DNA from: Nakamurella sp. PAMC28650
GTDB taxonomy: Bacteria; Actinomycetota; Actinomycetes; Mycobacteriales; Nakamurellaceae
Assembly (NCBI RefSeq): GCF_014303395.1
Contig: NZ_CP060298.1
Coordinates: 558,001 to 622,000, forward strand
Direction: 5' to 3'
Length of the DNA stretch: 64,000 nt
In this document: in pieces, positions 35,605 through 43,991 of the stretch
Position numbering within the stretch: the first letter of the stretch is position 1
Layout of the letters: every line of letters starts with the position of its first letter
Notes under the pieces: generated by a model
The model's input: the letters and a program-made list of their open reading frames with translations, nothing else
What the model was told of the DNA's origin: nothing
Databases searched by the model: none
Translations under genes and position numbers: made by a program

Positions 35605-35676
35605 ACAGTTACTTCCACCCCGGGAACACGTGCGCGCCCGGGGGGCACAGACCAACCAGGACAAGGACTTCCACTC

Positions 35677-36375
35677 ATGTCGATCTTCAGACCCAGCAAG
35701 TTGCTGGCCGTCGCCGCACTGGCCGCCATCGGCCTGACGACCGGTGCCGGCATCGCCTCCGCCCACGTCAGCGTGAACCCGAACACCGCGGTCGCCGGCA
35801 GCTACACCGAACTCACCTTCCGGGTGCCCAACGAATCGGCCAAGGCGGACACCGTCAAGGTCACCGTCAACTTCCCGATGGACCATCCCTTCGCCTCCGT
35901 CTCGGTCAAGAAGCAGCCGGGCTGGACCGCGGTGGCCACCACCACCAAGCTCGCCACCCCGTTGTCCGATGACGACAACGCGAGCATCACGCAGGCCGTC
36001 AGCAGCATCACCTGGACGGCCGATGCCGCCGGCCGGATCGCCCTCGGCCAGTTCGCCGAGTTCGACGTATCGGTCGGGCCGGTCCCCAAGGTGGCCTCCG
36101 TGATGTTCGAGGCCATCCAGACCTACAGCGACGGCAGTGTCGTCAAGTGGGACGAGCCGACTCCCGCCTCCGGCGTGGAGCCGCAGGATCCCGCACCGGT
36201 GCTGACCATCTCGGCCGCCGCCGCCGAGCCGGCCGCCGCCGCAGCCGCAGTCTCGACGACGGGCACGGACGACAACGCCGCCCGGGTGCTCGGTGTCGTC
36301 GGCATCGTGGTCGGGGCCCTCGGGGTGCTGGTCGGAGCGGTGGCGCTGCGCAGCAGGCCCAGGGTCGGATCGTGA
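35677..36375 (+). CDS. YcnI-like copper-binding membrane protein
   Basis: A 232-residue exported protein of the DUF1775/YcnI family. The signal peptide ends ASA, followed by H30, so His would become the N-terminal residue of the mature protein and bind copper with a nearby Trp, as in B. subtilis YcnI. The beta-domain (30-165) includes YTELTFRVPNES and TDYNE-like strands; a Glu/Ala-rich linker and one membrane segment (about 205-226) with a basic end follow. I chose ATG 35677, the only start that gives a clean signal peptide; the frame remains open upstream to 35512. It overlaps CopC by GTGA. Confidence 0.88.
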   Translation: MSIFRPSKLLAVAALAAIGLTTGAGIASAHVSVNPNTAVAGSYTELTFRVPNESAKADTVKVTVNFPMDHPFASVSVKKQPGWTAVATTTKLATPLSDDDNASITQAVSSITWTADAAGRIALGQFAEFDVSVGPVPKVASVMFEAIQTYSDGSVVKWDEPTPASGVEPQDPAPVLTISAAAAEPAAAAAAVSTTGTDDNAARVLGVVGIVVGALGVLVGAVALRSRPRVGS

Positions 36376-37043
36376 CCTCAGCTCGGACATGGCTGGCCCG
36401 ACTCACCATCGCCCTGGTGGTCGCGGCCGGCTTCGGCATCGGCGTGGCAGCCTCTGCCTCCGCGCACGATGTGCTGATCTCCAGTGACCCGGCCGACGGC
36501 GCCACCCTGCGGTCGGTGCCCTCGACGGTCAGCTTCACCTTCGACCAGCCTGTGCAGAACTTCGACCCGGTCGTGTCGCTGATCGGCCCGGACGGCAAGC
36601 AGTACGCGACCGCGACGCCGCAGATCAGCGGCAGCGTGGTCACCGGAGACGTTGCACCGGGACCGGCCGGGGCCTACACGGCCGCGTATCGGATCGTCTC
36701 GGCCGACGGCCATCCGGTGACCGGTGAGGTCCGTTTCACCCTCGCCGCCGGAGCGTCGTCGGCATCTGCGGTGTCGGCGTCCGCGGTGTCGGCGTCCGGC
36801 GGGCCGGCCCCGCCCGTGGCGGGCGGTCCTTCGGGGTCATCTGCGTCATCAACGTCATCCGCGTCAGCTGCGTCATCCGCGTCGGCTGCGCCTGCGGTGG
36901 CCTCTGCGTCATCCGGGAGCAGTGGTCTGTCGGCCGGGATCTGGATCGGGCTGATCGTTGCGGCCCTGGTGATCGCCGCAGCTGCCGTTGTCCTGCTGCG
37001 GCGGCCGCCAGGTCGCGGGCCGAGGGCGGACAAGGACTACTGA
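36372..37043 (+). CDS. copC: CopC-domain copper-binding protein
   Basis: A 223-residue exported CopC-like protein. Its signal peptide ends ASA before H32 (HDVLISSDPADGATL), the N-terminal copper ligand; SADGHPVTGEVRFTL contains the second His region. A Ser/Ala-rich linker encoded by tandem GTCATC-type units follows, then a membrane segment at about 193-212 and a basic tail. It would carry Cu(II) outside the membrane. The GTG start overlaps the YcnI stop. No CopD is present in the window. Confidence 0.88.
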   Translation: MTSARTWLARLTIALVVAAGFGIGVAASASAHDVLISSDPADGATLRSVPSTVSFTFDQPVQNFDPVVSLIGPDGKQYATATPQISGSVVTGDVAPGPAGAYTAAYRIVSADGHPVTGEVRFTLAAGASSASAVSASAVSASGGPAPPVAGGPSGSSASSTSSASAASSASAAPAVASASSGSSGLSAGIWIGLIVAALVIAAAAVVLLRRPPGRGPRADKDY

Positions 37044-37088
37044 GTCAGTCGTCGTGCCCGCCCGACCGACCGGGCGGGCACGACCGGC

Positions 37089-38015
37089 CTACCTCGTCTC
37101 GAGCAGGCCGAACTCCGCTCCGGTCAGGGCATTCGACGTCTCCCACAGCCAGCCGGCGGCGATGGGGTCGGCGGCGGCGGCGGACGTCATGGACGACGGG
37201 TGCGGTCGGCCGCGCAACCCGAACGCCGGACCGAGGAAGGACCCGCCCGGAACCGTCGGATCCGCCGCGGCGGAGATCTGCGATCGGGCGCCCTCTGCCG
37301 GGCTCGAACCCATCCAGGCGGTGGCCTTGCGGGAGAAAGCGACGATCGGGCCGGGCTTGTCGTCCCGTTCGATCAACTCGGTCGCCGACCATCCGGGGTG
37401 GGCGATGACCGAGGTGACGGGCGAGCCGGCGGCACGCAGACGCCGGTCCAGTTCCAACCCGAAGAGCAGGGTCGCCAGTTTCGACTGCCCGTAGGCACCC
37501 ATGGGCGAGTACTTCCCGGCCAGATTGAGACTGCGGTCCAGACGGGGGGCGGCCCGGTGAGCCAGGGAGGAGATCGAGACGACCCGTCCCGCTGCGGCCG
37601 CCTCGAGCGCGGGTAGCAGCCGTGCCGTCAACGCCACGTGCCCGAGATGATTCGTCCCCATGTGGGCCTCGAATCCCTCGGCGGTGACCTCACGGGTCGG
37701 TACCAGCATGACGCCCGCGTTGTTCATCAGCACGTCGAGTGGACCGCGCTGAGCCTCCGCAGCACCGAATGCCGCCACCGAGGCCAGGTCGGTGAGATCC
37801 AGACGGCCCACCCGGACCTTCGCCGACGGGGTGTCCGCCCGGATCCGCCCGGCTGCAGCATCACCCTTGTCGGTGTTGCGGACCGCCAGCACGACGTCGG
37901 CGCCGGCGCGGGCGAAGGCCAGCGCACTCGCGTATCCCAGACCGGTGTTCCCACCGGTGACCACGATCCGCCGACCGGTCAGGTTGCCGATACCGTCGGT
38001 CTTCCATGAGGACAC
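37089..38015 (-). CDS. Short-chain dehydrogenase/reductase
   Basis: A 308-residue SDR of the retinol-dehydrogenase-like group. It has the full set: VTGGNTGLG (nucleotide loop), NNAGVM, VSISS and the catalytic Y-GQSK, with an HPGW end-of-sheet segment. It should oxidise or reduce an alcohol or ketone with NADP(H). The GTG at 38015 has GGGAG about 7 nt upstream. It converges on copC with 45 nt between stops and is divergent from the phosphotransferase gene. Confidence 0.87.
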   Translation of the reverse strand: MSSWKTDGIGNLTGRRIVVTGGNTGLGYASALAFARAGADVVLAVRNTDKGDAAAGRIRADTPSAKVRVGRLDLTDLASVAAFGAAEAQRGPLDVLMNNAGVMLVPTREVTAEGFEAHMGTNHLGHVALTARLLPALEAAAAGRVVSISSLAHRAAPRLDRSLNLAGKYSPMGAYGQSKLATLLFGLELDRRLRAAGSPVTSVIAHPGWSATELIERDDKPGPIVAFSRKATAWMGSSPAEGARSQISAAADPTVPGGSFLGPAFGLRGRPHPSSMTSAAAADPIAAGWLWETSNALTGAEFGLLETR

Positions 38016-38080
38016 TTTCGCTCCCGATCCGCAGTGCTCGATGATGACGAGTTCCGTTGTACAGCAGAGGGGTGACAACC

Positions 38081-39091
38081 TTGACCGTGCCCGACCTCCA
38101 CGTGCCCGACCTCCACGTGCCCGACCTCCACGTGCCCGATGTCCACCGGCCCGACCTCCACCGGCCCGATCTCCACTGGGCCGGCCTCGCCGACTCCGCA
38201 GCCCCGTGGCTGGAACTGACGGCCGTCGCACTGGTCGAGACCGGTTGGGATTCCAGGGTCCTGCACGCCCGGGCCGCAGACGGGTCGCGATGGATCTTCC
38301 GCTTCCCCAGGCGTCCCGAGGTGGTTGCCGACATGGCGCGGGAGCGCCTGCTGCTCGCGCTGTTGCGCCGTCACGACCTGCCGATCGCCGTGCCGGACTG
38401 GAAGATCCACGTGCTGCTGCCCTCCGGTGACGGCGAGCAGCTGGTGGTCGGCTATCCGGAGCTTCCCGGATTCCCGGCCGGCACGGAGCCCGCCGGCGAC
38501 GGCGTGTTCGAGTTCGCCGTCGACCTCCCGCCTCCGTCGCGGTACGCAGCCACCCTGGGAGCCGCCATGGCCGCCCTGCACGCCGTGGACCCCGGGCCTC
38601 TGCCGCGCGTCACCGCCGCTGATCTACGCACCGAGAGCTCCACGATTCTTGCTCGGGTGCAGGCACTTCCGGTCCCGACAGTGCTGCTGCGGTACTGGCA
38701 GAGCTGGATCGAGGACGACAGATGGTGGCAGTACGCCACGATGTTGCGCCATGGGGACCTGCACCCCGGCCACACGATGATCGACGGGACCGGCGCGGTG
38801 GTCGGCGTCATCGACTGGACCGACGCCGGGACCGGGGACCCGGCCATGGATTTCATCGACACCCGGCACGCCTTCGGTCCGGCGTTCGGCGATGATCTGC
38901 TGGCGGCCTACTCGTCGGCCGGCGGTCTGATCGACTCGGTCCCCGGCAGGGTCGTCCGCTGGCAGTCCTTCGCCCCCGCGTCCGCAGCGCTCTTAGGTCT
39001 CGACCATCGACGTCCCGATCTGGTGGCCTCGGCCATCGGGAGACTGCGGCAGCAGGCCACCCGACTCGGGGCCGGGCAGTTGCCTCTCTGA
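38081..39091 (+). CDS. Macrolide-phosphotransferase-like kinase with repeat N-terminus
   Basis: A 336-residue APH-fold kinase. HGDLHPGHTMID has His in place of the usual Asn of HGDxxxxN, as I recall in macrolide 2'-phosphotransferases; VVGVIDWTDAGTGDP is the metal-binding IDW segment. It could inactivate macrolides with GTP or ATP; other small hydroxyl substrates are possible. The N-terminus is odd: residues 3-32 are six copies of a VPDLH-type pentapeptide encoded by 15-bp repeats, each of the first four starting with GTG. I chose TTG 38081, since GAGGGG ends 8 nt before it; other in-frame starts are 38057, 38072 and the GTG of any repeat unit. Confidence 0.78.
   Translation: MTVPDLHVPDLHVPDLHVPDVHRPDLHRPDLHWAGLADSAAPWLELTAVALVETGWDSRVLHARAADGSRWIFRFPRRPEVVADMARERLLLALLRRHDLPIAVPDWKIHVLLPSGDGEQLVVGYPELPGFPAGTEPAGDGVFEFAVDLPPPSRYAATLGAAMAALHAVDPGPLPRVTAADLRTESSTILARVQALPVPTVLLRYWQSWIEDDRWWQYATMLRHGDLHPGHTMIDGTGAVVGVIDWTDAGTGDPAMDFIDTRHAFGPAFGDDLLAAYSSAGGLIDSVPGRVVRWQSFAPASAALLGLDHRRPDLVASAIGRLRQQATRLGAGQLPL
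38087..38176. repeat. 15-bp tandem repeat x6 at the start of the kinase gene
   Basis: Units based on GTGCCCGACCTCCAC. The first four begin with GTG (38087, 38102, 38117, 38132), so the repeat copies a possible start codon. Units 5 and 6 begin CGG. Confidence 0.92.
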
Positions 39092-39123
39092 GCAGGCCCC
39101 GCGCCTGCTGGCGTTCGCCGACC

Positions 39124-40503
39124 CTAGTGACGTTCCTGCATCGGCATGACGACCTCGCGGACGATGAGCTGGACGGCGGCAGCGACCGGGACGGCGAGGA
39201 CCGCTCCGGTGACGCCCAGCAGCGCACCGCCGACGAGCAGCGCCACCACCACCGCGCCGGTGGAGATGTCCACCTGACGGCGCATCACCCGCGGATAGAG
39301 CCAGTACGTCTCGAACAGGTGCTGGGTCAGGTAGAAGGCTGCGGCGACGATGCCGATCGTCAGGGACTGCGTGAATCCGAGAAGCGTCATCGAGACGCCG
39401 ACGGTGATCGGGCCGATGACCGGCACGAAGTCCAGGACCGCGGCACCGAGCGCGATGGCCCAGGGATAGGGCAGGCCGACGATGGCGGCGAAGACCCCGG
39501 CCACCAGACCCGCCTGGATTGCGACGATCGTCGCACCGACCAGATAGCCGCCCATCTGCTTGAAGATCTTGTCGCCCAGTTCGGTCACCCTGGTGCGCCT
39601 GGTGGCCGGCGCCAGTCGATAGGCCGCCGACTTGATCTTCGGGAAGCCGGCGAGGAAGAACAGGGTCAGGATCAGCACCACCAGGAGGTCGGCAGCGATG
39701 GACGCGACGGTGACACTTGCCGACAGGATGCTGCCGGCCGCGCCGCTGCCGATGGTCTGGATGAAGTTCGAGTTCTTGATCGCGTTCAGGATCCCGAACT
39801 TCTCGTTCAGAGAGTTGATCGTGTTGTTGTGCAGCAGGTCGGTGATCAGCGTCGGGACCGTTTTCACGAAGGTCGCGAGTTCGGTGACGATCGGCGGGAT
39901 GATCGCGTAGATGGCACCGCCGAGAGCAGCCACCAGGCCCAGGAAGACGATCGTCACCGCCCAACCGCGACGCATGCCGCGCCGCACCAGGCCACCGACC
40001 GCGGGGTCGAGCCCGATCGCCAGCAGGAGGGCGACGGCGATGACGATCAACGTGCCCCGCAGGGTGTCCAGCGAAAGGTAGGTGACGTAGGCCAGCAGCA
40101 ACCCGAGGCCGCCGAAGAAGCCGATCTTGAACGGGTGGAACGTCGGGCGTCGGGAGCGGTCGTCGTCGGCCAGCGCCTGTTCGGCGGCGCGGCGACTCGC
40201 CTCGGCCGCCTCCGCCGCGGCCTGCGCGGCCCGGGCCGAACGCTCGGCCATCATCCGGCCGGTCAGGGTCGACAGAGCGCTGCCGAGTCCGGCCAGACGC
40301 CGACGTTGGATGACGGCCTGCACCGCTGCGGCATCTCCGGCGGCCGCAGCTGCGTCCTCGGCAGCCTCCTGCGCCGACAGGTGCGCATCGATCTCGCCGC
40401 CGACCTGGTCCAGTTGTTCCAGCGCGGAATCCAGTGCCCGCTTCAGGGCCCTGTTCTCGGCGACCAGGGGATCGTGGCCCGGTGGCTCCAGCGGGTCCGT
40501 CAT
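39124..40503 (-). CDS. AI-2E-family transporter
   Basis: A 459-residue membrane transporter of the AI-2E (UPF0118/PerM) family. Residues 1-125 are cytoplasmic, with an acidic N-terminus and an Ala/Glu-rich coiled coil (25-120). About eight membrane segments follow, including a conserved ALGAAVLDFVPVIGPI and GGALLGVTGAVLAVPVAA. Members export small molecules or exchange ions. The ATG at 40503 overlaps the stop of the small GNAT gene (ATGA), so the genes are coupled. Substrate unknown. Confidence 0.85.
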   Translation of the reverse strand: MTDPLEPPGHDPLVAENRALKRALDSALEQLDQVGGEIDAHLSAQEAAEDAAAAAGDAAAVQAVIQRRRLAGLGSALSTLTGRMMAERSARAAQAAAEAAEASRRAAEQALADDDRSRRPTFHPFKIGFFGGLGLLLAYVTYLSLDTLRGTLIVIAVALLLAIGLDPAVGGLVRRGMRRGWAVTIVFLGLVAALGGAIYAIIPPIVTELATFVKTVPTLITDLLHNNTINSLNEKFGILNAIKNSNFIQTIGSGAAGSILSASVTVASIAADLLVVLILTLFFLAGFPKIKSAAYRLAPATRRTRVTELGDKIFKQMGGYLVGATIVAIQAGLVAGVFAAIVGLPYPWAIALGAAVLDFVPVIGPITVGVSMTLLGFTQSLTIGIVAAAFYLTQHLFETYWLYPRVMRRQVDISTGAVVVALLVGGALLGVTGAVLAVPVAAAVQLIVREVVMPMQERH

Positions 40504-40802
40504 CGGGCTGGTCCGACCAGATCGGACTCGATGGGGTGCCGCGACAGCCAGACCGGGATGTAGGGACAGCTCGGAACGATCAGGAGACCAGCGGCGCGCG
40601 CATCGTCGAACACGCGTTGGACGAGTTCGGAGGCCACCCCGGTCCCACGGAACTTCGGGTCCGAGTAGGTGTGGGTGATGTCCCAGGTCCCGGGACCTGG
40701 CACGTAGTCGAGGACGCCGGCCTCCTCGCCGTCGACCGTCAGCCGGAACCGGCGCTGCGGAGTCAGATGCTCGATGAGGTGCTCGCCCCGGGTTTCCACC
40801 AT
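40500..40802 (-). CDS. Small GNAT-like acetyltransferase (YidJ type)
   Basis: A 100-residue protein of the GCN5-related N-acetyltransferase subgroup that has only the central fold. TYSDPKFRGTGVASELV contains the acetyl-CoA loop (RGTGVA), and LLIVPSCPYIPVWLSRHP is typical of the YidJ-like group. The ATG at 40802 gives MVETRGEH. The gene is coupled to the AI-2E transporter downstream. Substrate unknown. Confidence 0.85.
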   Translation of the reverse strand: MVETRGEHLIEHLTPQRRFRLTVDGEEAGVLDYVPGPGTWDITHTYSDPKFRGTGVASELVQRVFDDARAAGLLIVPSCPYIPVWLSRHPIESDLVGPAR

Positions 40803-40839
40803 GCAGCGATGGTGACACAGCCGGGCCGCAGTGCCGATG

Positions 40840-42504
40840 TCAACTCGCCCCCGCCGCGGGTGTCGGACCCTCCCGGGACGGGTGCTCGTGTGGCCATTCC
40901 TCGACCGGCAACGGGTCGTCGTGCGTGGTGTATCGGTGTCCGGTGGGTGTCGTCCCTATCGTGGTGCGCTGGACGTCGTCTCTGGTGGTGCGGTGTCCGG
41001 CATGGGTCTTGGCGCGGTGGTCCGGGCGGCACTTCGGGTGGATGTTGGCGGCCGATGTCGGCCCGTGCGGAACGGGCACGATGTGGTCCAGGTCGCATCT
41101 CGGTCCGGGCACCGTGCAGACGGGGTTGGCGCACCCGCCGTCCCGCATCTTGATCGCAGCCCCGAGCTTGCGGCTCGGAAAGCGCCCGAGTTCGTTGACC
41201 TGCAACAGGTTCCCGCCCGGGTCGGTGAGCAGCTGGTAGAACAGCGTGCCCGGTTGGCCGGCGAGATCGCGCACCAGATCCGCCGGGACCAGCGCCGATC
41301 GGTCGGTCAGCTGACCGGGGGCATCGCTGTACCCCAGGAGGGATTGCACCGACACGACGACGCCGATGGTGACCGGCAGCGGCCGCGAGGAATGACCTGT
41401 CGGACACCGCGTGATCAACGGACGACCCGGTCGATCCGGGTCAGGTGGTCGGCCGGTACCTGGTGGGGCTGCCAAATCGGGTGGGGCCGCGGTGTTCGGC
41501 GGGGCTGCGGCGTTCGGCGGGGCTGCGGCGTTCGGCGGGGCTGCGCCACCGCGATCCGGTCGGAACGCGGATGCAGGCAGGTCCCAGTCGTCTTCTGGAT
41601 CCCAGGCCGACGGCACGTCGTCGGTTGTCACATCGTCGGTTATCACATCGTCGGATGTCACATCGTCGGGCGGGGAGTCGGCCGGGTACTCATCGCCAGC
41701 ATCGCCGTCGACGTCGGCCAGGTGACCGACCCCGACGTCTTCCTCGCCCGCATCGCCCTCCTCCCAGGTCACATGGCAGCCATTGCTGGTGCGCCCCAGC
41801 AGCAGATCGACCAGGGCGTCGGCCCGACGTTGCTGCACGGTCCGGGGATCGTCGGGACCAGCGATCCCGGCCAGCGCGTTCAGCACCTGATCGATCGCCG
41901 TCGCGTCCACCGACGACAGTGCTGCGGACAGGAAACTGATGCCGTACAGATCCGGGCGCACGGAGGCATACCGGTCGGCGAACGACCGCCGTAACCGCTC
42001 GTCGGTTTCCAGCGGCTCCACCCCGGCCACGAACTGGTTGAGCCAGCGCCCCAGCAATTCCGCGGTCTTGCAGACGGCGACGGGCAGGACCAGCGCGTTG
42101 AGCAGTTCCTTCGAGTGATCACGGGTCAACCGCACCAGGGCATGGCTGATCCGCGCAGCCTTCAGCTGATCGATGTCTCCGGCCAGCCACGCGTCCCAGA
42201 CGTCCGGCGTCTCCTCGCGGAGCCGCCGGGCCATCGCGACCGTCCTCTGCACGGAGTGCCTCGAAGTGGTCATGGCCAGGCCGATCTCCATCGCGGCGAA
42301 CTCACCGGGCCGGTACCGCGGATCGATGCCTTCTGCAGCACGATCGGAGATCCGCTGATCGTCCAGAACCCTTCTGACCTGACCGAACTCGACCATCAGG
42401 GCAGCCTGCCTGGCCTGGGCAGCGGCCAGGACGCGTTGCTGGGCAGACAACTCCGCCACCAGAGCCGCGGCCCTGGTGGTCGGCGGATCACCCGGCTCTT
42501 CCAT
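40840..42504 (-). CDS. DUF222/HNH endonuclease
   Basis: A 554-residue protein of the actinobacterial DUF222 (13E12-like) group with a C-terminal HNH nuclease. The HNH site is CDLDHIVPVPHGPTSAAN...CRPDHR, with Cys ligands C-x-VC before it. The central linker (about 285-370) is made of Asp/Thr and Pro/Asn/Ala repeats encoded by 15- and 18-bp tandem units (41618-41662 and 41489-41542). These genes occur in many copies in actinobacterial genomes and are sometimes taken as mobile-like; function unknown. The ATG at 42504 lies 7 nt after TAGTGT, which fits a leaderless message. Confidence 0.85.
   Translation of the reverse strand: MEEPGDPPTTRAAALVAELSAQQRVLAAAQARQAALMVEFGQVRRVLDDQRISDRAAEGIDPRYRPGEFAAMEIGLAMTTSRHSVQRTVAMARRLREETPDVWDAWLAGDIDQLKAARISHALVRLTRDHSKELLNALVLPVAVCKTAELLGRWLNQFVAGVEPLETDERLRRSFADRYASVRPDLYGISFLSAALSSVDATAIDQVLNALAGIAGPDDPRTVQQRRADALVDLLLGRTSNGCHVTWEEGDAGEEDVGVGHLADVDGDAGDEYPADSPPDDVTSDDVITDDVTTDDVPSAWDPEDDWDLPASAFRPDRGGAAPPNAAAPPNAAAPPNTAAPPDLAAPPGTGRPPDPDRPGRPLITRCPTGHSSRPLPVTIGVVVSVQSLLGYSDAPGQLTDRSALVPADLVRDLAGQPGTLFYQLLTDPGGNLLQVNELGRFPSRKLGAAIKMRDGGCANPVCTVPGPRCDLDHIVPVPHGPTSAANIHPKCRPDHRAKTHAGHRTTRDDVQRTTIGTTPTGHRYTTHDDPLPVEEWPHEHPSREGPTPAAGAS
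41489..41542. repeat. 18-bp tandem repeat x3 in the HNH gene
   Basis: Three units of GCGGCGTTCGGCGGGGCT, the first with one change. In frame; encodes the Pro-Asn-Ala-Ala repeats of the linker. Confidence 0.9.
41618..41662. repeat. 15-bp tandem repeat x3 in the HNH gene
   Basis: Three units of TCGTCGGTTGTCACA or variants. In frame; encodes the Asp-Asp-Val-Thr repeats of the linker. Confidence 0.85.
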
Positions 42505-42511
42505 AGCCAGA

Positions 42512-42517
42512 ACACTA
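42512..42517 (-). promoter_or_regulatory. Candidate -10 element of the HNH gene
   Basis: TAGTGT on the minus strand, 7 nt before the ATG at 42504. There is no ribosome binding site. Confidence 0.45.
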
Positions 42518-42662
42518 TCGACGAGCACCGACAGTCGGCCCAGATCCGGGTCATGATCCAAGCATCTGTACTGATGAGCCGCTTGGGTAGAACCTCGAAC
42601 TCCGAACTCCGATCGGATCTGCGCAGCGCCAACGACGCCAACGGCGCGCGCGGCCGCCGTGC

Positions 42663-43260
42663 TCAGCCGAACCAGTGCAGGAACTGCCCGTGACCGCCGG
42701 CGTAGCCGACGGCTACGGAGTCCTTGCGCAGGACGAACACCGACGTCGTCGGATCCGCCGGCGTCGGTAGGGTCTCGCCGTGACGGAGGTCGACGGACGA
42801 CCCTTCGTTGCTGATCCACAGGCCCGGTAGGCCCGTCACGGTAGCGACGAACCTGGCCTGGTCCGCAGGACTGAGGTAGGCAAGAACCGCGCTGTGGAAG
42901 AGCACCAGCGCCGCGCCGGACGGAGCCCGGTCGGCCAACTCCGCGACGCCCGAGTCGAGATCACCGGCACCAGCAGCGGAGGAGCGGCTCGTGCGACCTG
43001 GATCGCTGCGGACAGCTGTGCGAGCCGAGCATCCTGCCCCGGCCAGACCAGCGTCCGGAGCCATCGGACGTCACCCTCTCCGCTGACGCTCGGTGGTCCA
43101 TCGCGACAGCAGGGCCCGGCGGAAACAGGTGAAGGCACCGGGTTCGACGCCGACGTACCCGGCAGCGGCGAACACCAGATTCGGCTGCCTCTTCAGCGCC
43201 GGCAGCGGATCGATCAGCTGCCGCAGCCCGGCGTCGTCGGCCTCCGTGATCGTGCCAGGA
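42663..43260 (-). pseudogene. Decayed DUF2332 gene
   Basis: The reading frame is broken in two places, and parts are missing. 43260-43071 encodes the KRQPNLVF...FRRALLSRW segment of DUF2332, ending at a stop. The next frame then gives DVRWLRTLVWPGQDARL, and a third frame gives GDLDSGVAELADRAPSGAALVLFHSAVLAYLS and the normal end. The start of the family is not present upstream, and the segment between the first two parts is deleted. The remnant touches the start of the truncated haemoglobin gene (43268). Not functional. Confidence 0.72.
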
Positions 43261-43267
43261 TCACAAC

Positions 43268-43717
43268 ATGCGTTCCGTCTACGAGGCAGCCGGTGGCGAC
43301 GAGGGCCTGTGTCGTCTGGCGCAAGCGTGGCATCGCCGGGTGATGGCCGATGACGTCGTCAGTCACGCGTTCAGCCACGGGTTCCACCCCGAGCACGGCG
43401 AACGGTTGGCCGCATATTGGTCCGAGGCACTGGGCGGCCCCGCGGCCTACTCTGCAATGCATGCCGACGAGACGTGGGTGGTCGGGATCCACAGCGGAAA
43501 CGGTCAACACGAGGAAATGGACACTCGAGCCATTGATTGCTTCGACGAGGCGCTGGCGGACGTGGGAATCGCACGGGACGACGACGTGTATCGAACGCTC
43601 CACGAATATTTCGTGTGGGCGACCACCACCACCCTGGCCCGATACCCCCAGTCCGCGGACGACGTCCCGAGCAGTCTCCAGATTCCACACTGGTCGTGCA
43701 ACGGCCTCCAACGTTGA
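43268..43717 (+). CDS. Group II truncated haemoglobin
   Basis: A 149-residue globin. The sequence follows actinobacterial trHbO: YEAAGGDEGLCRLAQAWH, GERLAAYWSEALGGPAAYS, then His75 (proximal ligand) in GIHSGNGQ, and an HEYFVWATTTT helix. It should bind O2 or NO and may serve redox protection. The ATG at 43268 has AGGA 7 nt upstream. It is divergent from the DUF2332 remnant and followed after 245 nt by an insertion sequence. The downstream space holds no gene, only an 8-bp hairpin. Confidence 0.85.
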   Translation: MRSVYEAAGGDEGLCRLAQAWHRRVMADDVVSHAFSHGFHPEHGERLAAYWSEALGGPAAYSAMHADETWVVGIHSGNGQHEEMDTRAIDCFDEALADVGIARDDDVYRTLHEYFVWATTTTLARYPQSADDVPSSLQIPHWSCNGLQR

Positions 43718-43925
43718 GCGTAGGTCTCCGAAGAAATGAAGTCTTGTCGGTCACCGGGTCAATGGCGAGCCTCCTGGGCGCCATCGAAGTAAGCCGGCGC
43801 ACCATTACTCGCCGTGGGGTAGTGGAAGACAGACAGTAGACTCATTGTTTGATTCACCATTCGTTCGACGTCGCAGGACCGAACCTCCACAGTTGACTCT
43901 TGACTTCAGCTCGCGACCGGAAGAC

Positions 43926-43954
43926 AGTGGGTGCGGTGGAGGACGACACCCACT
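43926..43954. terminator. 8-bp hairpin at the IS insertion site
   Basis: AGTGGGTG (43926-43933) and CACCCACT (43947-43954), with a 13-nt loop. It lies directly before the target duplication, 209 nt after the haemoglobin stop. It may be a terminator that attracted the insertion. Confidence 0.4.
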
Positions 43955-43962
43955 CACGAGGA
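43955..43962. repeat. Target site duplication, left copy
   Basis: CACGAGGA. The same 8 bases follow the right end of the element (45344-45351). Confidence 0.92.
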
Positions 43963-43991
43963 GGGTCTCCTGACGTTTTCGTGGGTGGTTT
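43963..43991. repeat. Left terminal inverted repeat of the IS
   Basis: Begins GGGTCTCCTGACG and continues into CGTGGGTGGTTT. It includes the TAA stop region of the transposase at its inner edge (43990). Confidence 0.88.

Noticed and set aside
36840..36910. GTCATC-rich run in copC considered as a separate repeat element
   Set aside because: It is an irregular Ser/Ala-coding stretch within the linker, not a clean tandem repeat.
38087..38176. Repeats considered as a CRISPR-like array
   Set aside because: There are no spacers; the units are adjacent, in frame and coding.
43718..43925. Short open frames between the haemoglobin gene and the IS
   Set aside because: No ribosome binding site, codon bias or motif; likely non-coding.
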